From assembly GCF_029581355.1 (NCBI RefSeq), contig NZ_CP120849.1, positions 4,806,501-4,870,500 on the forward strand: a stretch of 64,000 nucleotides of DNA. The letters run 5' to 3'. The translations under genes and the position numbers were made by a program. Origin of the DNA: Parabacteroides chongii. GTDB taxonomy: Bacteria; Bacteroidota; Bacteroidia; Bacteroidales; Tannerellaceae. Numbering within the stretch: the stretch's first letter is position 1; each line of letters starts with the position of its first letter. The notes beneath the pieces were generated by a model. The model had not been told where the DNA came from. It made no database searches and was given only the letters and a program-made list of their open reading frames with translations. Shown piece by piece: positions 6,436-14,388 of this stretch.

Positions 6436-8440
6436 CGGGTTATCCGTGTTCAAACACTATGTACCCGGTAATTGGCGGATAGGTCGAAATTTCTTAAACC
6501 CGCTTTATGAAGATAATAAAGCGTCCTGTAACATCTATTTCGACCGCCGAAGCGGTATTTATAAGATGAAAGATTTCGGCAATGACAATTATAGTGGTGA
6601 TTGTTTCTTTTTCGTGGGGCAACTTAAAGGGTTGGACTGCAATAATTCGATAGATTTTGTGGAAATACTGGAAACCATAGACCGGGATTTGGGATTGGGA
6701 CTGACAATAGGCAATCCAATACCTGTTACCCGTACTTCTTTCCGTATAGTAGATGATATACCGGAAGAAACACCTGAAAAAGAAAGCAAACCTTACCAAT
6801 TCAGGGAACAGAAATTTCCGCTTGCTGAATTGATGTATTGGCAACAGTACGGTATCACACCGGAAGTGTTGGAACTCTACAAGGTGTGTTCCTTACGGGA
6901 TTTTCAGAGTATAACGGCGGATGGGACACCGTTCACTTATACTTCATCAGTGACAGAACCGATGTACGGGTATAAGAATAAACGGTATATAAAATTGTAC
7001 CGTCCATTCTCAAAAACCCGTTTTCTATATGGTGGTAACTTCGGGGAAAACTATTGTTTCGGATTGGAGCAACTACCCGCAAAAGGTGATACACTTTTTA
7101 TTACTGGTGGTGAAAAAGATGTCATGTCATTGGCGGCACATGGTTTCCATGCTATTTGCTTCAACAGTGAAACAGTAGCTATCCCGCCTACCCTGATTTA
7201 TAAACTGACATTCCGTTTTAAGCATATCATCCTATTATATGATACCGATAAGACGGGCAAGGAAAGCGCACGCAAACAGGAAAAACAGTTGGAAGAATTG
7301 GGGGTAAAACGCTTGCTCCTACCACTTCCCGGAACGAAAGAGGAAAAGGATATTTCCGATTATTTCAAGGCTGGGAATACCCGTGAAGATTTCCTGAAAT
7401 TGTTTATCGAATTTTTAGATAACCTATATAGTGATACATTGATTATGCTTAAATCGTGCGAAATAGACTTCAATAATCCTCCGGCAAAAGCAAAGGTGAT
7501 AATTTCCGCCGGAGATGTTCCATTGGGGACACAAGGAAACTTGTTCGGTATTACAGGCGGCGAGGGAACAGGAAAAAGTAATTATATAGCCGCAATGTTG
7601 GCGGGCTGTATCTACCAACCTGATAAGGAAGTAGATACGCTTGGCATACAGATAGCCGCCAACAGTAAACATAAAGCGGTATTACTTTATGATACAGAAC
7701 AGTCCGAAGTGCAACTGTTCAAGAATGTAAGTAACCTACTGGCACGTGCGAAGCAACCGGACAAACCGGAAGAACTGAAAGCATTTTGTCTGACAGGTAT
7801 GTCCCGAAAAGAACGGCTGCACGCCATTGTTCAAAGTATGGATAAGTTTTATTACCAATACGGGGGCATACAATTAGTAGTGATAGATGGTATCGCCGAC
7901 CTTGTAAAGAGTGCCAATGATGAAGTGGAAAGCGTGGCGGTGATAGATGAACTGTACCGACTGGCAGGAATTTATAATACCTGTATTCTTTGCGTGCTGC
8001 ATTTCGTACCCAATGGATTGAAGCTGCGGGGACATTTAGGCTCGGAATTACAACGTAAGGCGGCAACTATCCTTTCCATTGAAAAGGATGAAGAGCCTAC
8101 ACAATCGGTAGTAAAAGCCCTGAAAGTAAGGGATGGTAGCCCGTTGGATGTCCCTTTGATGCTGTTCGCATGGGATAAAACAGCCGGAATGCACCTTTAC
8201 AAAGGAGAAAAGCCACGAGAGGAAAAAGAAAAACGCAAGGAAAAGGAACTGGTCGGTGTTGCCCGTGACGTGTTCGGCAGACAGGAACACATCACCTACA
8301 TAGACTTATGCGAACAGATACAGCAAATCTTGGACGTGAAAGAACGTACCGCAAAAAGCTATATCCGCTTCATGCGGGAAAAGGATATTATCGTCAAAGA
8401 TCCGTCCAACCAAAGTTATTTTATGATTGGTTTAATTTAA
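6398..8440 (+). CDS. primase-helicase: primase-like, Toprim and RecA-like ATPase domains
   Basis: A 680-residue protein. The N-terminus (residues about 1-100) resembles the DNA-primase CHC2-type fold without obvious zinc ligands. Residues about 225-330 (LFITGGEKDVMSLAAHG...LLYDTDKTGKESA) form a Toprim domain with acidic residues. Residues about 375-580 are a RecA-like ATPase with Walker A GGEGTGKS (387-394) and Walker B LVVIDG. The C-terminus looks like a winged helix. This combination is that of replicative primase-helicases on phages and mobile elements; it may replicate the excised circle or its transferred strand. It is flanked by two small HTH genes. Confidence 0.8.
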   Translation: MLRKEEILERTSNGLSVFKHYVPGNWRIGRNFLNPLYEDNKASCNIYFDRRSGIYKMKDFGNDNYSGDCFFFVGQLKGLDCNNSIDFVEILETIDRDLGLGLTIGNPIPVTRTSFRIVDDIPEETPEKESKPYQFREQKFPLAELMYWQQYGITPEVLELYKVCSLRDFQSITADGTPFTYTSSVTEPMYGYKNKRYIKLYRPFSKTRFLYGGNFGENYCFGLEQLPAKGDTLFITGGEKDVMSLAAHGFHAICFNSETVAIPPTLIYKLTFRFKHIILLYDTDKTGKESARKQEKQLEELGVKRLLLPLPGTKEEKDISDYFKAGNTREDFLKLFIEFLDNLYSDTLIMLKSCEIDFNNPPAKAKVIISAGDVPLGTQGNLFGITGGEGTGKSNYIAAMLAGCIYQPDKEVDTLGIQIAANSKHKAVLLYDTEQSEVQLFKNVSNLLARAKQPDKPEELKAFCLTGMSRKERLHAIVQSMDKFYYQYGGIQLVVIDGIADLVKSANDEVESVAVIDELYRLAGIYNTCILCVLHFVPNGLKLRGHLGSELQRKAATILSIEKDEEPTQSVVKALKVRDGSPLDVPLMLFAWDKTAGMHLYKGEKPREEKEKRKEKELVGVARDVFGRQEHITYIDLCEQIQQILDVKERTAKSYIRFMREKDIIVKDPSNQSYFMIGLI

Positions 8441-8452
8441 TCAGGCAGCCTT

Positions 8453-8731
8453 ATGTATATAGATAAAGACGATTTTACCGCATGGATGGAACGTATCATG
8501 GATAGGTTCGATATGCAGGACAAAAAAATAGACCGGGTAATTAAGGGGCGTAACTGTTTGGACGGTGAACAACTGCTGGATAATCAGGACTTATGTCTGC
8601 TTCTGAAAGTAGCCCCCCGGACGCTAACCCGTTACCGAAAAAAAGGAATACTCCCTTTCCTTATGCTGGATGGCAGGTGTTATTATCGTGCCACGGACGT
8701 GCACAAGTTAATACGGGAGAAAACCGATTAA
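8453..8731 (+). CDS. second small helix-turn-helix protein, excisionase-like
   Basis: 92 residues with an HTH (LLDNQDLCLLLKVAPRTLTRYRKKGILPF) related in design to the gene at 6076. It starts 12 bases after the primase-helicase stop and is the last gene of that unit. By analogy with the paired small HTH proteins of CTnDOT it probably assists excision or regulates the transfer genes. Confidence 0.75.
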   Translation: MYIDKDDFTAWMERIMDRFDMQDKKIDRVIKGRNCLDGEQLLDNQDLCLLLKVAPRTLTRYRKKGILPFLMLDGRCYYRATDVHKLIREKTD

Positions 8732-8754
8732 TTTTTTCTTTTCTAATGGCTTTT

Positions 8755-8786
8755 AATCCTGTTTTGTCGTGAGATAAGGCAGGATT
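8755..8786 (+). terminator. weak terminator-like hairpin after the HTH gene
   Basis: AATCCTG (8755-8761) pairs with CAGGATT (8780-8786) with an 18-base loop, followed by TTCTTTGTTTT. Short stem, modest support. Confidence 0.4.
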
Positions 8787-8823
8787 TCTTTGTTTTGTAT
8801 GCCTGACTTTTCAGGGATTTAGC

Positions 8824-8831
8824 TAACTTTG
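8824..8831 (+). promoter_or_regulatory. -7 box of the folded leader upstream of the reductase gene
   Basis: TAACTTTG matches the TAnnTTTG consensus. The best upstream box is TATG at 8798-8801 (22 bases away), so the -33 element is weak. Start of transcription is expected near 8838, about 230 bases before the terminator at 9039-9067. Confidence 0.5.
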
Positions 8832-8916
8832 CAAAAGTTACATAAGAAAATAACGGCGATTGAACAGTAACCTGTGATTTCGTCTTTATATATAACATAT
8901 TCGTTCGCAGAACGTC

Positions 8917-9067
8917 TCAAAGTAGAAAACTGGCACTTTTCAATAATGACGAGATTTTCAGCGCAATGTCTATGCTATGTTTTAACATAGCGTGGGCTTG
9001 CCTGTTTCGTCATTTAGGTATGCCAGTACCTCTACTTTGAAGCAGTGTAAGTTCACGCTTCTTTTTT
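8917..9067 (+). promoter_or_regulatory. highly folded leader ending in a terminator (attenuator-like)
   Basis: Four pairs of arms nest exactly: TCAAAGTAGA (8917-8926) with 9031-9040; ACTGGCA (8929-8935) with 9021-9027; AATGACGA (8945-8952) with 9007-9014; GCTATGTT (8974-8981) with 8984-8991. Directly after this is a terminator hairpin GAAGC-a-GTG / CAC-GCTTC (9039-9061) followed by TTTTTT. GCCAGT at 9022-9027 can instead pair with a second ACTGGC at 9073-9078. AACAGTTT / AAACTGTT around 9080-9103 enclose the first possible start codon. This looks like premature termination control of the reductase, but a single-strand replication origin is an alternative. Confidence 0.6.
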
Positions 9068-9115
9068 GATGCACTGGCGAACAGTTTATTAATGGAAACT
9101 GTTAAATACCCAATT

Positions 9116-9637
9116 ATGAAACATTTAAAAACTTGTATTGCATTATCTCTCGATGGTTTCATAGCCAGAAAGGATAATGAATTGGATTGGATGCCTGAAA
9201 ACGTAAAGAAAGAGATTTCAGCAGCCTACGAACAACCCGGCGTATTGCTTGCCGGAGTGAATACCTACACTTATATTTTTGAACATTGTGGCGGATGGCC
9301 GTACAAAAGTAAAAAGACTTTTGTAGTGTCCCACTACGATACCAATGTGACGGAAAAGGAGAATGTAACCTTTCTTACCGATATGCCTTTACGTGCGGTC
9401 AATGAACTTAAATCAAGTTCGGAAACCGACATTCAGGTTATCGGTGGCAGTAAGTTCATAACCTCGCTGGTTGAAGCGTCCCTGCTGGATGAAATAACCC
9501 TGTATATTGTTCCGGTCATGCTGGGGGACGGTATCAGGTTCATAGGAAAAACATTCGGGTCGAAGTGGAAACTGACCCAAAACAAGATACTGGATAATCA
9601 AGTCGTTTACCTGACCTACCGATATAAAGGAGAGTGA
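9116..9637 (+). CDS. RibD C-terminal/dihydrofolate reductase-like reductase
   Basis: The start at 9116 gives 173 residues beginning MKHLKTCIALSLDGFIA, the usual N-terminus of the RibD_C family (YyaP/YwjB-type); the earlier ATG at 9092 adds eight residues and lies in a hairpin. Features of the NADPH-binding fold are visible: GVNTYTYIF, FVVSHYD and QVIGGSKF, ending with LPVMLGDGI-type LYIVPVMLGDGIRF. The substrate is unknown; the family name does not prove folate activity. It sits alone on the plus strand between the primase operon and the convergent topoisomerase operon, behind an elaborate leader, and may be resistance-type cargo. Confidence 0.8.
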   Translation: MKHLKTCIALSLDGFIARKDNELDWMPENVKKEISAAYEQPGVLLAGVNTYTYIFEHCGGWPYKSKKTFVVSHYDTNVTEKENVTFLTDMPLRAVNELKSSSETDIQVIGGSKFITSLVEASLLDEITLYIVPVMLGDGIRFIGKTFGSKWKLTQNKILDNQVVYLTYRYKGE

Positions 9638-9640
9638 TTA

Positions 9641-9668
9641 AAAAAGCACCCGGTATCCCTCCGGGTGC
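9641..9668 (-). terminator. terminator of the topoisomerase operon (possibly bidirectional)
   Basis: GCACCCGG (9646-9653) and CCGGGTGC (9661-9668) form a perfect 8-bp stem. On the minus strand it is followed by TTTTTT, so it serves the topoisomerase; only two T follow on the plus strand. Confidence 0.75.
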
Positions 9669-9741
9669 TTCAACCACAAAAATTTCAATTATAAATTTAT
9701 CTATAATGAAACTTTCCGTGGCAAATATAACGATTTCCATC

Positions 9742-11823
9742 TTATTTCTTGGGCTTTCCTTTCTTTTCAGGAAATACGAAAGTAACATTAAACTGCCCGT
9801 CAAAAGCAAGTGAAGCGTCAAAGACTTTGCCGTTTTTACTTTTGAACCCTTTGATTAGCCCGGTTTTCCCGGTAGTCACCAGTTCGGTAATCTGTTTGTC
9901 CGTTAGCTGCTTTTCGCTCTTGTTGCGAAAGATGGTAACGGAACAATCCACATTGGAACACTTGGCGACTTTCGGATAAAACAGAATACGTCCGGTCTTG
10001 CATTTCGGGCAGACACAATTACCACCCGAAGCGAACGAAAGCTGAACATCCAAAAGTTCAGCCGTGATTTGCCTTGCGTACACCTCGATACCTTTGCGGA
10101 ACGTGTCGGGGTTCATTTCCCCGCTTTCTATCTTGGCAAGCGTATTTTCCCACATGCCCGTCATTTCTACGTCCGCTATTTTCTTGTCCCGGATGATGTT
10201 ATAAACGGCAAGCCCTTTCTCGGTCGGGACAAGGTTCTTTTTCTCCCGGATGATGTACTGGCGGGAAAACAGCGTTTCGATAATGGCTGCCCTTGTTGCG
10301 GGCGTACCGATACCCGTGTCTTTCATGCTTGCTTTCAGTTCTGCGTTTTCCAGTTCCTTACCCGCCGTTTCCATCGAAGAAAGCAGACTGCTTTCCGTGT
10401 GTAACGGTTTGGGCTTCGTCTGCTTCTCCAACAGTTCGATACCGGAAAGCGGCAGACTGTTACCGTCCTGCATCACGGGTAAAGCGGTGTTATCTTCCCC
10501 GTCCTCTTTCTCACCGAATACGGCACGCCATCCGGCGGACTTGGTTACAGATCCTTTAACCGTAAAAAGCGACCCGGCGCATTCCAGCGTTACACTGGTA
10601 ACGTCTTTGACGCATTTTTCAGAAAAGGCTTCCAACATCCGTCCGGCTATCAGATCATAGATTGCCTGTTCGTCCGCTTCCATCTTGCCGGGCAGGTTCT
10701 CGGTCACAATCAGGGCGTGGTGGTCTGTTACCTTGCCATCATTTACGGAACGGGGATTTAAGGCTTTGCCTTTCATTCCTGCGGCATACCCGGAAAAGCG
10801 GGTGTACTGCTCCAAATTAATAAACCGTTCCGGGATTTCCTCGAATACGTCCTGTGATATGTAACGGCTTCCGGTTCGGGGATAGCTGATAAGTTTACCC
10901 TCGTATAATTTTTGTGCGATGGATAATGTTTTATCTGCGGAAAAATTCAGTTTCGTATTCGCTTCCTTTTGCAGCGTGGTAAGGTCATAGAGCAAGGGCG
11001 GTTCTTGATTCACTTCCTTACGTTCTACGGATTTCACCTGTACCGTTTCTGCTTCCTTTATCCTTTGCAGCGTGTCGATGGCGGCTTGCTGCGTATCGTA
11101 TTTATCTACTGATAGTGCCGTAAAAGCTATATCATCCTTTGCCGACTGTAATTTCAGTTGCCAATACTTTTGCGGGACAAAGTTCTTGTTCTCCAAAAAG
11201 CGGGTACATATCATTGCCAACGTGGGCGACTGTACCCGTCCCAAAGAGAATATTCCTTGTCCGGCTGCCACGCTTAAAGCCTGTGTTGCGTTTATTCCTA
11301 TCAAATAATCCGCTTCGCTACGTGCCTGTGCCGAACGGAACAGGTTATCATACAGGCTACCGGCTTTCAGATTTTGCAGTCCTTCACGGATTGCCTTGTC
11401 CGTAAGGCTGCTTATCCATAAACGGACAAAAGGCTTGTCGCATCCGATATACTGGTAGATGTAGCGAAATATAAGTTCTCCCTCTCTCCCTGCATCCGTA
11501 GCGACTATTATCTTGTCCGACTGGCTGAATACCTCTTTGATTACCTTTAGCTGTTTTAACGCTCCGGGGTCAGCCTTGTACCCTTTTTCCGCTTTCACTT
11601 GTCGGGGTGTAAGTTGAAAACTATCCGGGATAATAGGCAGGCTTTCCCGGCGGAAACTCTGTATGCCGTAGGCTTCCGGCATTGCCAAACCTACAAGATG
11701 GCCGAACGCCCAGGTAACGAGATACCCGTTACCTGAAAGGTAGCCATCCTGTTTTTCACTCGCTCCTAAAATGCGGGCAATATCCCTTGCCACACTTGGT
11801 TTTTCTCCGATTACTGCAATCAT
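9742..11823 (-). CDS. topB: type IA DNA topoisomerase (topoisomerase III-like, CTnDOT Exc-like)
   Basis: A 693-residue protein starting with the Toprim strand MIAVIGEKPSVARDIA; the acidic motif ATDAGREGELIFRY follows at about 108. GRVQSPTLAM and the catalytic motif LISYPRTGSRYI with Tyr314 are intact. The C-terminus has one zinc ribbon (CPKCKTGR...CSNVDC). It cuts and passes single strands through a 5'-phosphotyrosine. In CTnDOT the homologous Exc protein is encoded in the excision operon. Here it is in its own minus-strand operon with a small membrane protein and a DUF3945 protein; ATGA overlaps link the genes. Confidence 0.92.
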   Translation of the reverse strand: MIAVIGEKPSVARDIARILGASEKQDGYLSGNGYLVTWAFGHLVGLAMPEAYGIQSFRRESLPIIPDSFQLTPRQVKAEKGYKADPGALKQLKVIKEVFSQSDKIIVATDAGREGELIFRYIYQYIGCDKPFVRLWISSLTDKAIREGLQNLKAGSLYDNLFRSAQARSEADYLIGINATQALSVAAGQGIFSLGRVQSPTLAMICTRFLENKNFVPQKYWQLKLQSAKDDIAFTALSVDKYDTQQAAIDTLQRIKEAETVQVKSVERKEVNQEPPLLYDLTTLQKEANTKLNFSADKTLSIAQKLYEGKLISYPRTGSRYISQDVFEEIPERFINLEQYTRFSGYAAGMKGKALNPRSVNDGKVTDHHALIVTENLPGKMEADEQAIYDLIAGRMLEAFSEKCVKDVTSVTLECAGSLFTVKGSVTKSAGWRAVFGEKEDGEDNTALPVMQDGNSLPLSGIELLEKQTKPKPLHTESSLLSSMETAGKELENAELKASMKDTGIGTPATRAAIIETLFSRQYIIREKKNLVPTEKGLAVYNIIRDKKIADVEMTGMWENTLAKIESGEMNPDTFRKGIEVYARQITAELLDVQLSFASGGNCVCPKCKTGRILFYPKVAKCSNVDCSVTIFRNKSEKQLTDKQITELVTTGKTGLIKGFKSKNGKVFDASLAFDGQFNVTFVFPEKKGKPKK

Positions 11824-12008
11824 TCTAATTTTGATTTTAATTGTTCCACTTCTTTTTGTCTTAGGACTTTCCGGTCATAGTAGATGTGATAACCATCTAC
11901 ATAAAATTGTCGGTTCTGTTCGTCTATGGCTTTCCAGTCTGTTTTGTAACGGGCACGAACGAACAGGACGAAACCGACAACCGGGATAAGGATTAATACC
12001 GCTATCAT
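11820..12008 (-). CDS. small membrane protein between DUF3945 and topoisomerase genes
   Basis: 62 residues: a hydrophobic N-terminal segment (residues 2-17) followed by a charged, soluble tail ending in a helical EVEQLKSKLE. It overlaps the gene before and the gene after by four bases each (ATGA), which strongly suggests that it is translated. No family recognised. Its conserved-looking placement suggests a structural partner of the topoisomerase or DUF3945 protein, but this is inference. Confidence 0.65.
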   Translation of the reverse strand: MIAVLILIPVVGFVLFVRARYKTDWKAIDEQNRQFYVDGYHIYYDRKVLRQKEVEQLKSKLE

Positions 12009-13534
12009 CTTTTGCGTCCCCTGCTTTGTTTGGGTTTGTCCGTCTGCTCCTGCTTCTCCTTTTTATCCTGCTTGGTCTTTTGTTTTTCAGTGGGCTTGTC
12101 CTGACCCTTTTTCAAGGGTTCTTTCACCTTCTTGGTGACTTCGTTGGTCTTGCCCTCCGAATTGACCGCTACCTGTGTACGGTTCTTGCTTGCCGGAGTA
12201 ATCTCTTTCACGGCTGAACGGTCAAAACTGGGGTTGTCACTGTAAAAGCCGAGTTTCTTCTTGTCGTGGTTCACCTGAATGTAAGCATCGTATTCGACCC
12301 CCCGCTTGTCTTTCAGCCCGGCAACAAAGATGGTCTTGTCATTGACTAAATCCTGCTGTTGCTGGCGGGATAGTTCTATTCCTGAAATACTCTTGGGGAT
12401 GGTTACACCGTCACTGGTAACAAGGCTGTTCGGCTGTTCCTGTTTCTGTCGTTGCTCTTGTGATTGTTTGGCATTGGGATAGATAAATTCCAGACTTTTC
12501 TTGTCGGCATTGACCTGAACGGTAGCTGAAAAGGGATTTTTACGGTTGGAAATCATATTTTCAAGGAATATTCCTTTTCCCTCCCGTAAGGCTTCCTTTT
12601 GTTCCTTGTTCAGTTTGACACCCTTTATTTCATCATGGATTTGGACGCTGCTTGCACGCATGGAAACCAGTTCATTCGTCACCTTATCCACGCTGACGAA
12701 AGAAGGTATCATTTCCCCCGTGATGTAGTTTTTCAGGTTTACGATCCGTCCCATATTGCCCGTTTCAAGAAGATTGGCTTTATCCTCTTTGGAAAATTCA
12801 TGCCCGAAGAACGGACGTTCAAGTTCCGGCTTTTGGCGGATGCCGTGTATCGCCAAAACCACTTTCCCATCCTTGTCATGCCGGAAAGATAGGCGTGCGT
12901 CCAGTTTCATAATGGCGGAATTGTAGTTACCTGCGATGGAGAACGCACCGGGCGACTTGTACCCCCTTAACATGGGTTCTAAAGCCTTTGCCTTTTCAAG
13001 CTGTTCTTTGGAAAGCCCGAAGTTTTTTAGAGCTTCCCAGTCCACCTTATCAGGATCGATAACATACTTGCTTTTGTCAGGTTGCTGCGGTGCTTGTGCT
13101 GTTGCTTCCTGCTGCGGTTGCTGTACCTGCTGTTGTGTTTGGTTCGGTTGTTCGTTCTTCACTTCCTGTTTCTGTGTTTCGGGTGTTACCCGGTAGCGTG
13201 CTATGTCCGCTTCATTTTCAGGTGTTGGATGATCGAAGTTGTCCCTGATTATCGGTGTAATCTTGGGAAGTTCAATCTTAGGAATTTTGAAGAAGTTGAA
13301 ACGGGTCGGATTCTTCAACTGGTTCATCATGTTGGAAAAGAAATTGGAAAAGAAATCGCCGTGACGGTCGAATTTCAAAAGTTCGCTGTTATTCTCCGGC
13401 GGGACGGTTTGGATTTCCCCGTTTTCATCCACGCCTTTCACTACGCTGATTGTCTTTTTCTCCTTATCCAGTACAAGAAGAATATCCATCATCTGTTCGT
13501 CAGTGGTGGATTGATTGGCTGTGTTTACATCCAT
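12005..13534 (-). CDS. DUF3945/DUF4099 domain protein of Bacteroides mobile elements
   Basis: 509 residues. The N-terminal region (residues 12-100, DILLVLDKEKKTISVVKG and HGDFFSNFFSNMMNQLKNPTRF) is the typical opening of these proteins. A glutamine/proline-rich linker at about 120-150 is followed by repeated DUF3945 units (for example KLNKEQKEALREGKGIFLENM and ELSRQQQQDLVNDKTIFVAGL). The last 60 residues are lysine-rich and should bind nucleic acid. Function is unknown; these genes are regularly next to the topoisomerase in Bacteroidales elements. Confidence 0.8.
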   Translation of the reverse strand: MDVNTANQSTTDEQMMDILLVLDKEKKTISVVKGVDENGEIQTVPPENNSELLKFDRHGDFFSNFFSNMMNQLKNPTRFNFFKIPKIELPKITPIIRDNFDHPTPENEADIARYRVTPETQKQEVKNEQPNQTQQQVQQPQQEATAQAPQQPDKSKYVIDPDKVDWEALKNFGLSKEQLEKAKALEPMLRGYKSPGAFSIAGNYNSAIMKLDARLSFRHDKDGKVVLAIHGIRQKPELERPFFGHEFSKEDKANLLETGNMGRIVNLKNYITGEMIPSFVSVDKVTNELVSMRASSVQIHDEIKGVKLNKEQKEALREGKGIFLENMISNRKNPFSATVQVNADKKSLEFIYPNAKQSQEQRQKQEQPNSLVTSDGVTIPKSISGIELSRQQQQDLVNDKTIFVAGLKDKRGVEYDAYIQVNHDKKKLGFYSDNPSFDRSAVKEITPASKNRTQVAVNSEGKTNEVTKKVKEPLKKGQDKPTEKQKTKQDKKEKQEQTDKPKQSRGRKR

Positions 13535-13620
13535 AACTTTTTGAATTTTAGTGAGTAAATAAAAATTTCGGAAGTAAAAGTAAGGATGAAATAGAGTATA
13601 TTTAAGGATTTGGGAACGGG

Positions 13621-13655
13621 TGGCTTCATTAGTCCGCGTTTGGCTTTATTTGTCC
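13621..13655. repeat. phased GGAC/AGCC array, copy A
   Basis: Read on the minus strand from 13655, GGAC, AGCC, GGAC and AGCC occur exactly 10 bases apart, each followed by A or T. On the plus strand this is the near-repeat TGGCTTCATTAGTCC / TGGCTTTATTTGTCC. It is the most degenerate relative of the arrays at 20815 and 22702 and lies between the DUF3945 gene and the three-gene island. Confidence 0.55.
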
Positions 13656-13684
13656 AAGCATATCAATAATTGCCTATAAATTAT

Positions 13685-13692
13685 TATCTTTG
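13685..13692 (+). promoter_or_regulatory. -7 box upstream of the three-gene island
   Basis: TATCTTTG is an exact -7 consensus, 41 bases before the first start codon of the island. No convincing TTTG at the right distance, so an activator may be needed. Confidence 0.5.
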
Positions 13693-13733
13693 AAAGCGAA
13701 TATCGTTTTGTATAATCATCAATTAAAGTAGAT

Positions 13734-14387
13734 ATGATAATAACCTTAATAATATTGATTATTTTATTCTTGATGGGTTGGAGTAGTATAAAATGCAATC
13801 TTAACAAACACATCAAAGATAATAACAGCGTAATTGAATATAGAGATAAGTTCATAGAATTTTGTAATCAGTTCAATAGTAATAATAACCAATCAACCTC
13901 TCTTGAGTTATATAATTGGCTTATTATGAATTCTCAACATATTCAGAATATAATTAGTGGATTTGGAAAGATGGATTATAAACCTGCATTTGCTCAATAC
14001 TATATCCGCAATTATGAAGTTATTTTGAATACAATACCAAAGTTTAGAAATCACGACATTGAGAAATTTGACATATATTCAACAGACGAATGTTTATTAA
14101 GATATATAGGTTATCAAAATGAGAGAATAAATTGTATAAAAAGGCAAATTAAAAATCCAATTATATGGTTTCGAGAAGGAGTGAAAAGTATAATTAATGT
14201 CATACCGTTTCTTTTTAATTGGTTTGGTATCATATCATCATCACGAGTTAGGAGTATTATAAATAGTGATTTTTGGAATGTTATTTCTGGAATTATTGCA
14301 TTAGCTGGTTTCATCAGTTCATTAGTCACAATAATTGCAGGGAAAGAGGAAATTTTGAATTTATTTAATTATATAAATACTTTGTAA
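13734..14387 (+). CDS. island gene A: protein with N- and C-terminal membrane segments
   Basis: 217 residues, not recognised. Residues 2-19 are a strongly hydrophobic anchor; the middle (about 20-150) is soluble and rich in Asn, Ile and Tyr; residues about 185-207 form a second membrane segment, so both ends are membrane-attached with the middle on one side. No catalytic motif was found. It is separated from the next start codon by one base, so the two proteins are coupled. AT-rich and on the opposite strand to the genes on both sides, which marks it as an insertion. Could be a membrane-acting effector or a sensor of the putative defence module. Confidence 0.6.
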   Translation: MIITLIILIILFLMGWSSIKCNLNKHIKDNNSVIEYRDKFIEFCNQFNSNNNQSTSLELYNWLIMNSQHIQNIISGFGKMDYKPAFAQYYIRNYEVILNTIPKFRNHDIEKFDIYSTDECLLRYIGYQNERINCIKRQIKNPIIWFREGVKSIINVIPFLFNWFGIISSSRVRSIINSDFWNVISGIIALAGFISSLVTIIAGKEEILNLFNYINTL

Positions 14388-14388
14388 A

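Noticed and set aside
8917..9067. Integron attC site in front of the reductase gene
   Set aside because: Nested arms are present, but no GTTRRRY/RYYYAAC core pair at the ends and no integron integrase; a regulatory leader explains the terminator better.
10069..10660. Long plus-strand frames opposite the topoisomerase gene
   Set aside because: Antisense shadows of a strong, motif-complete gene; the same applies to frames opposite DUF3945, mobB, mobC and the dehydratase activase.
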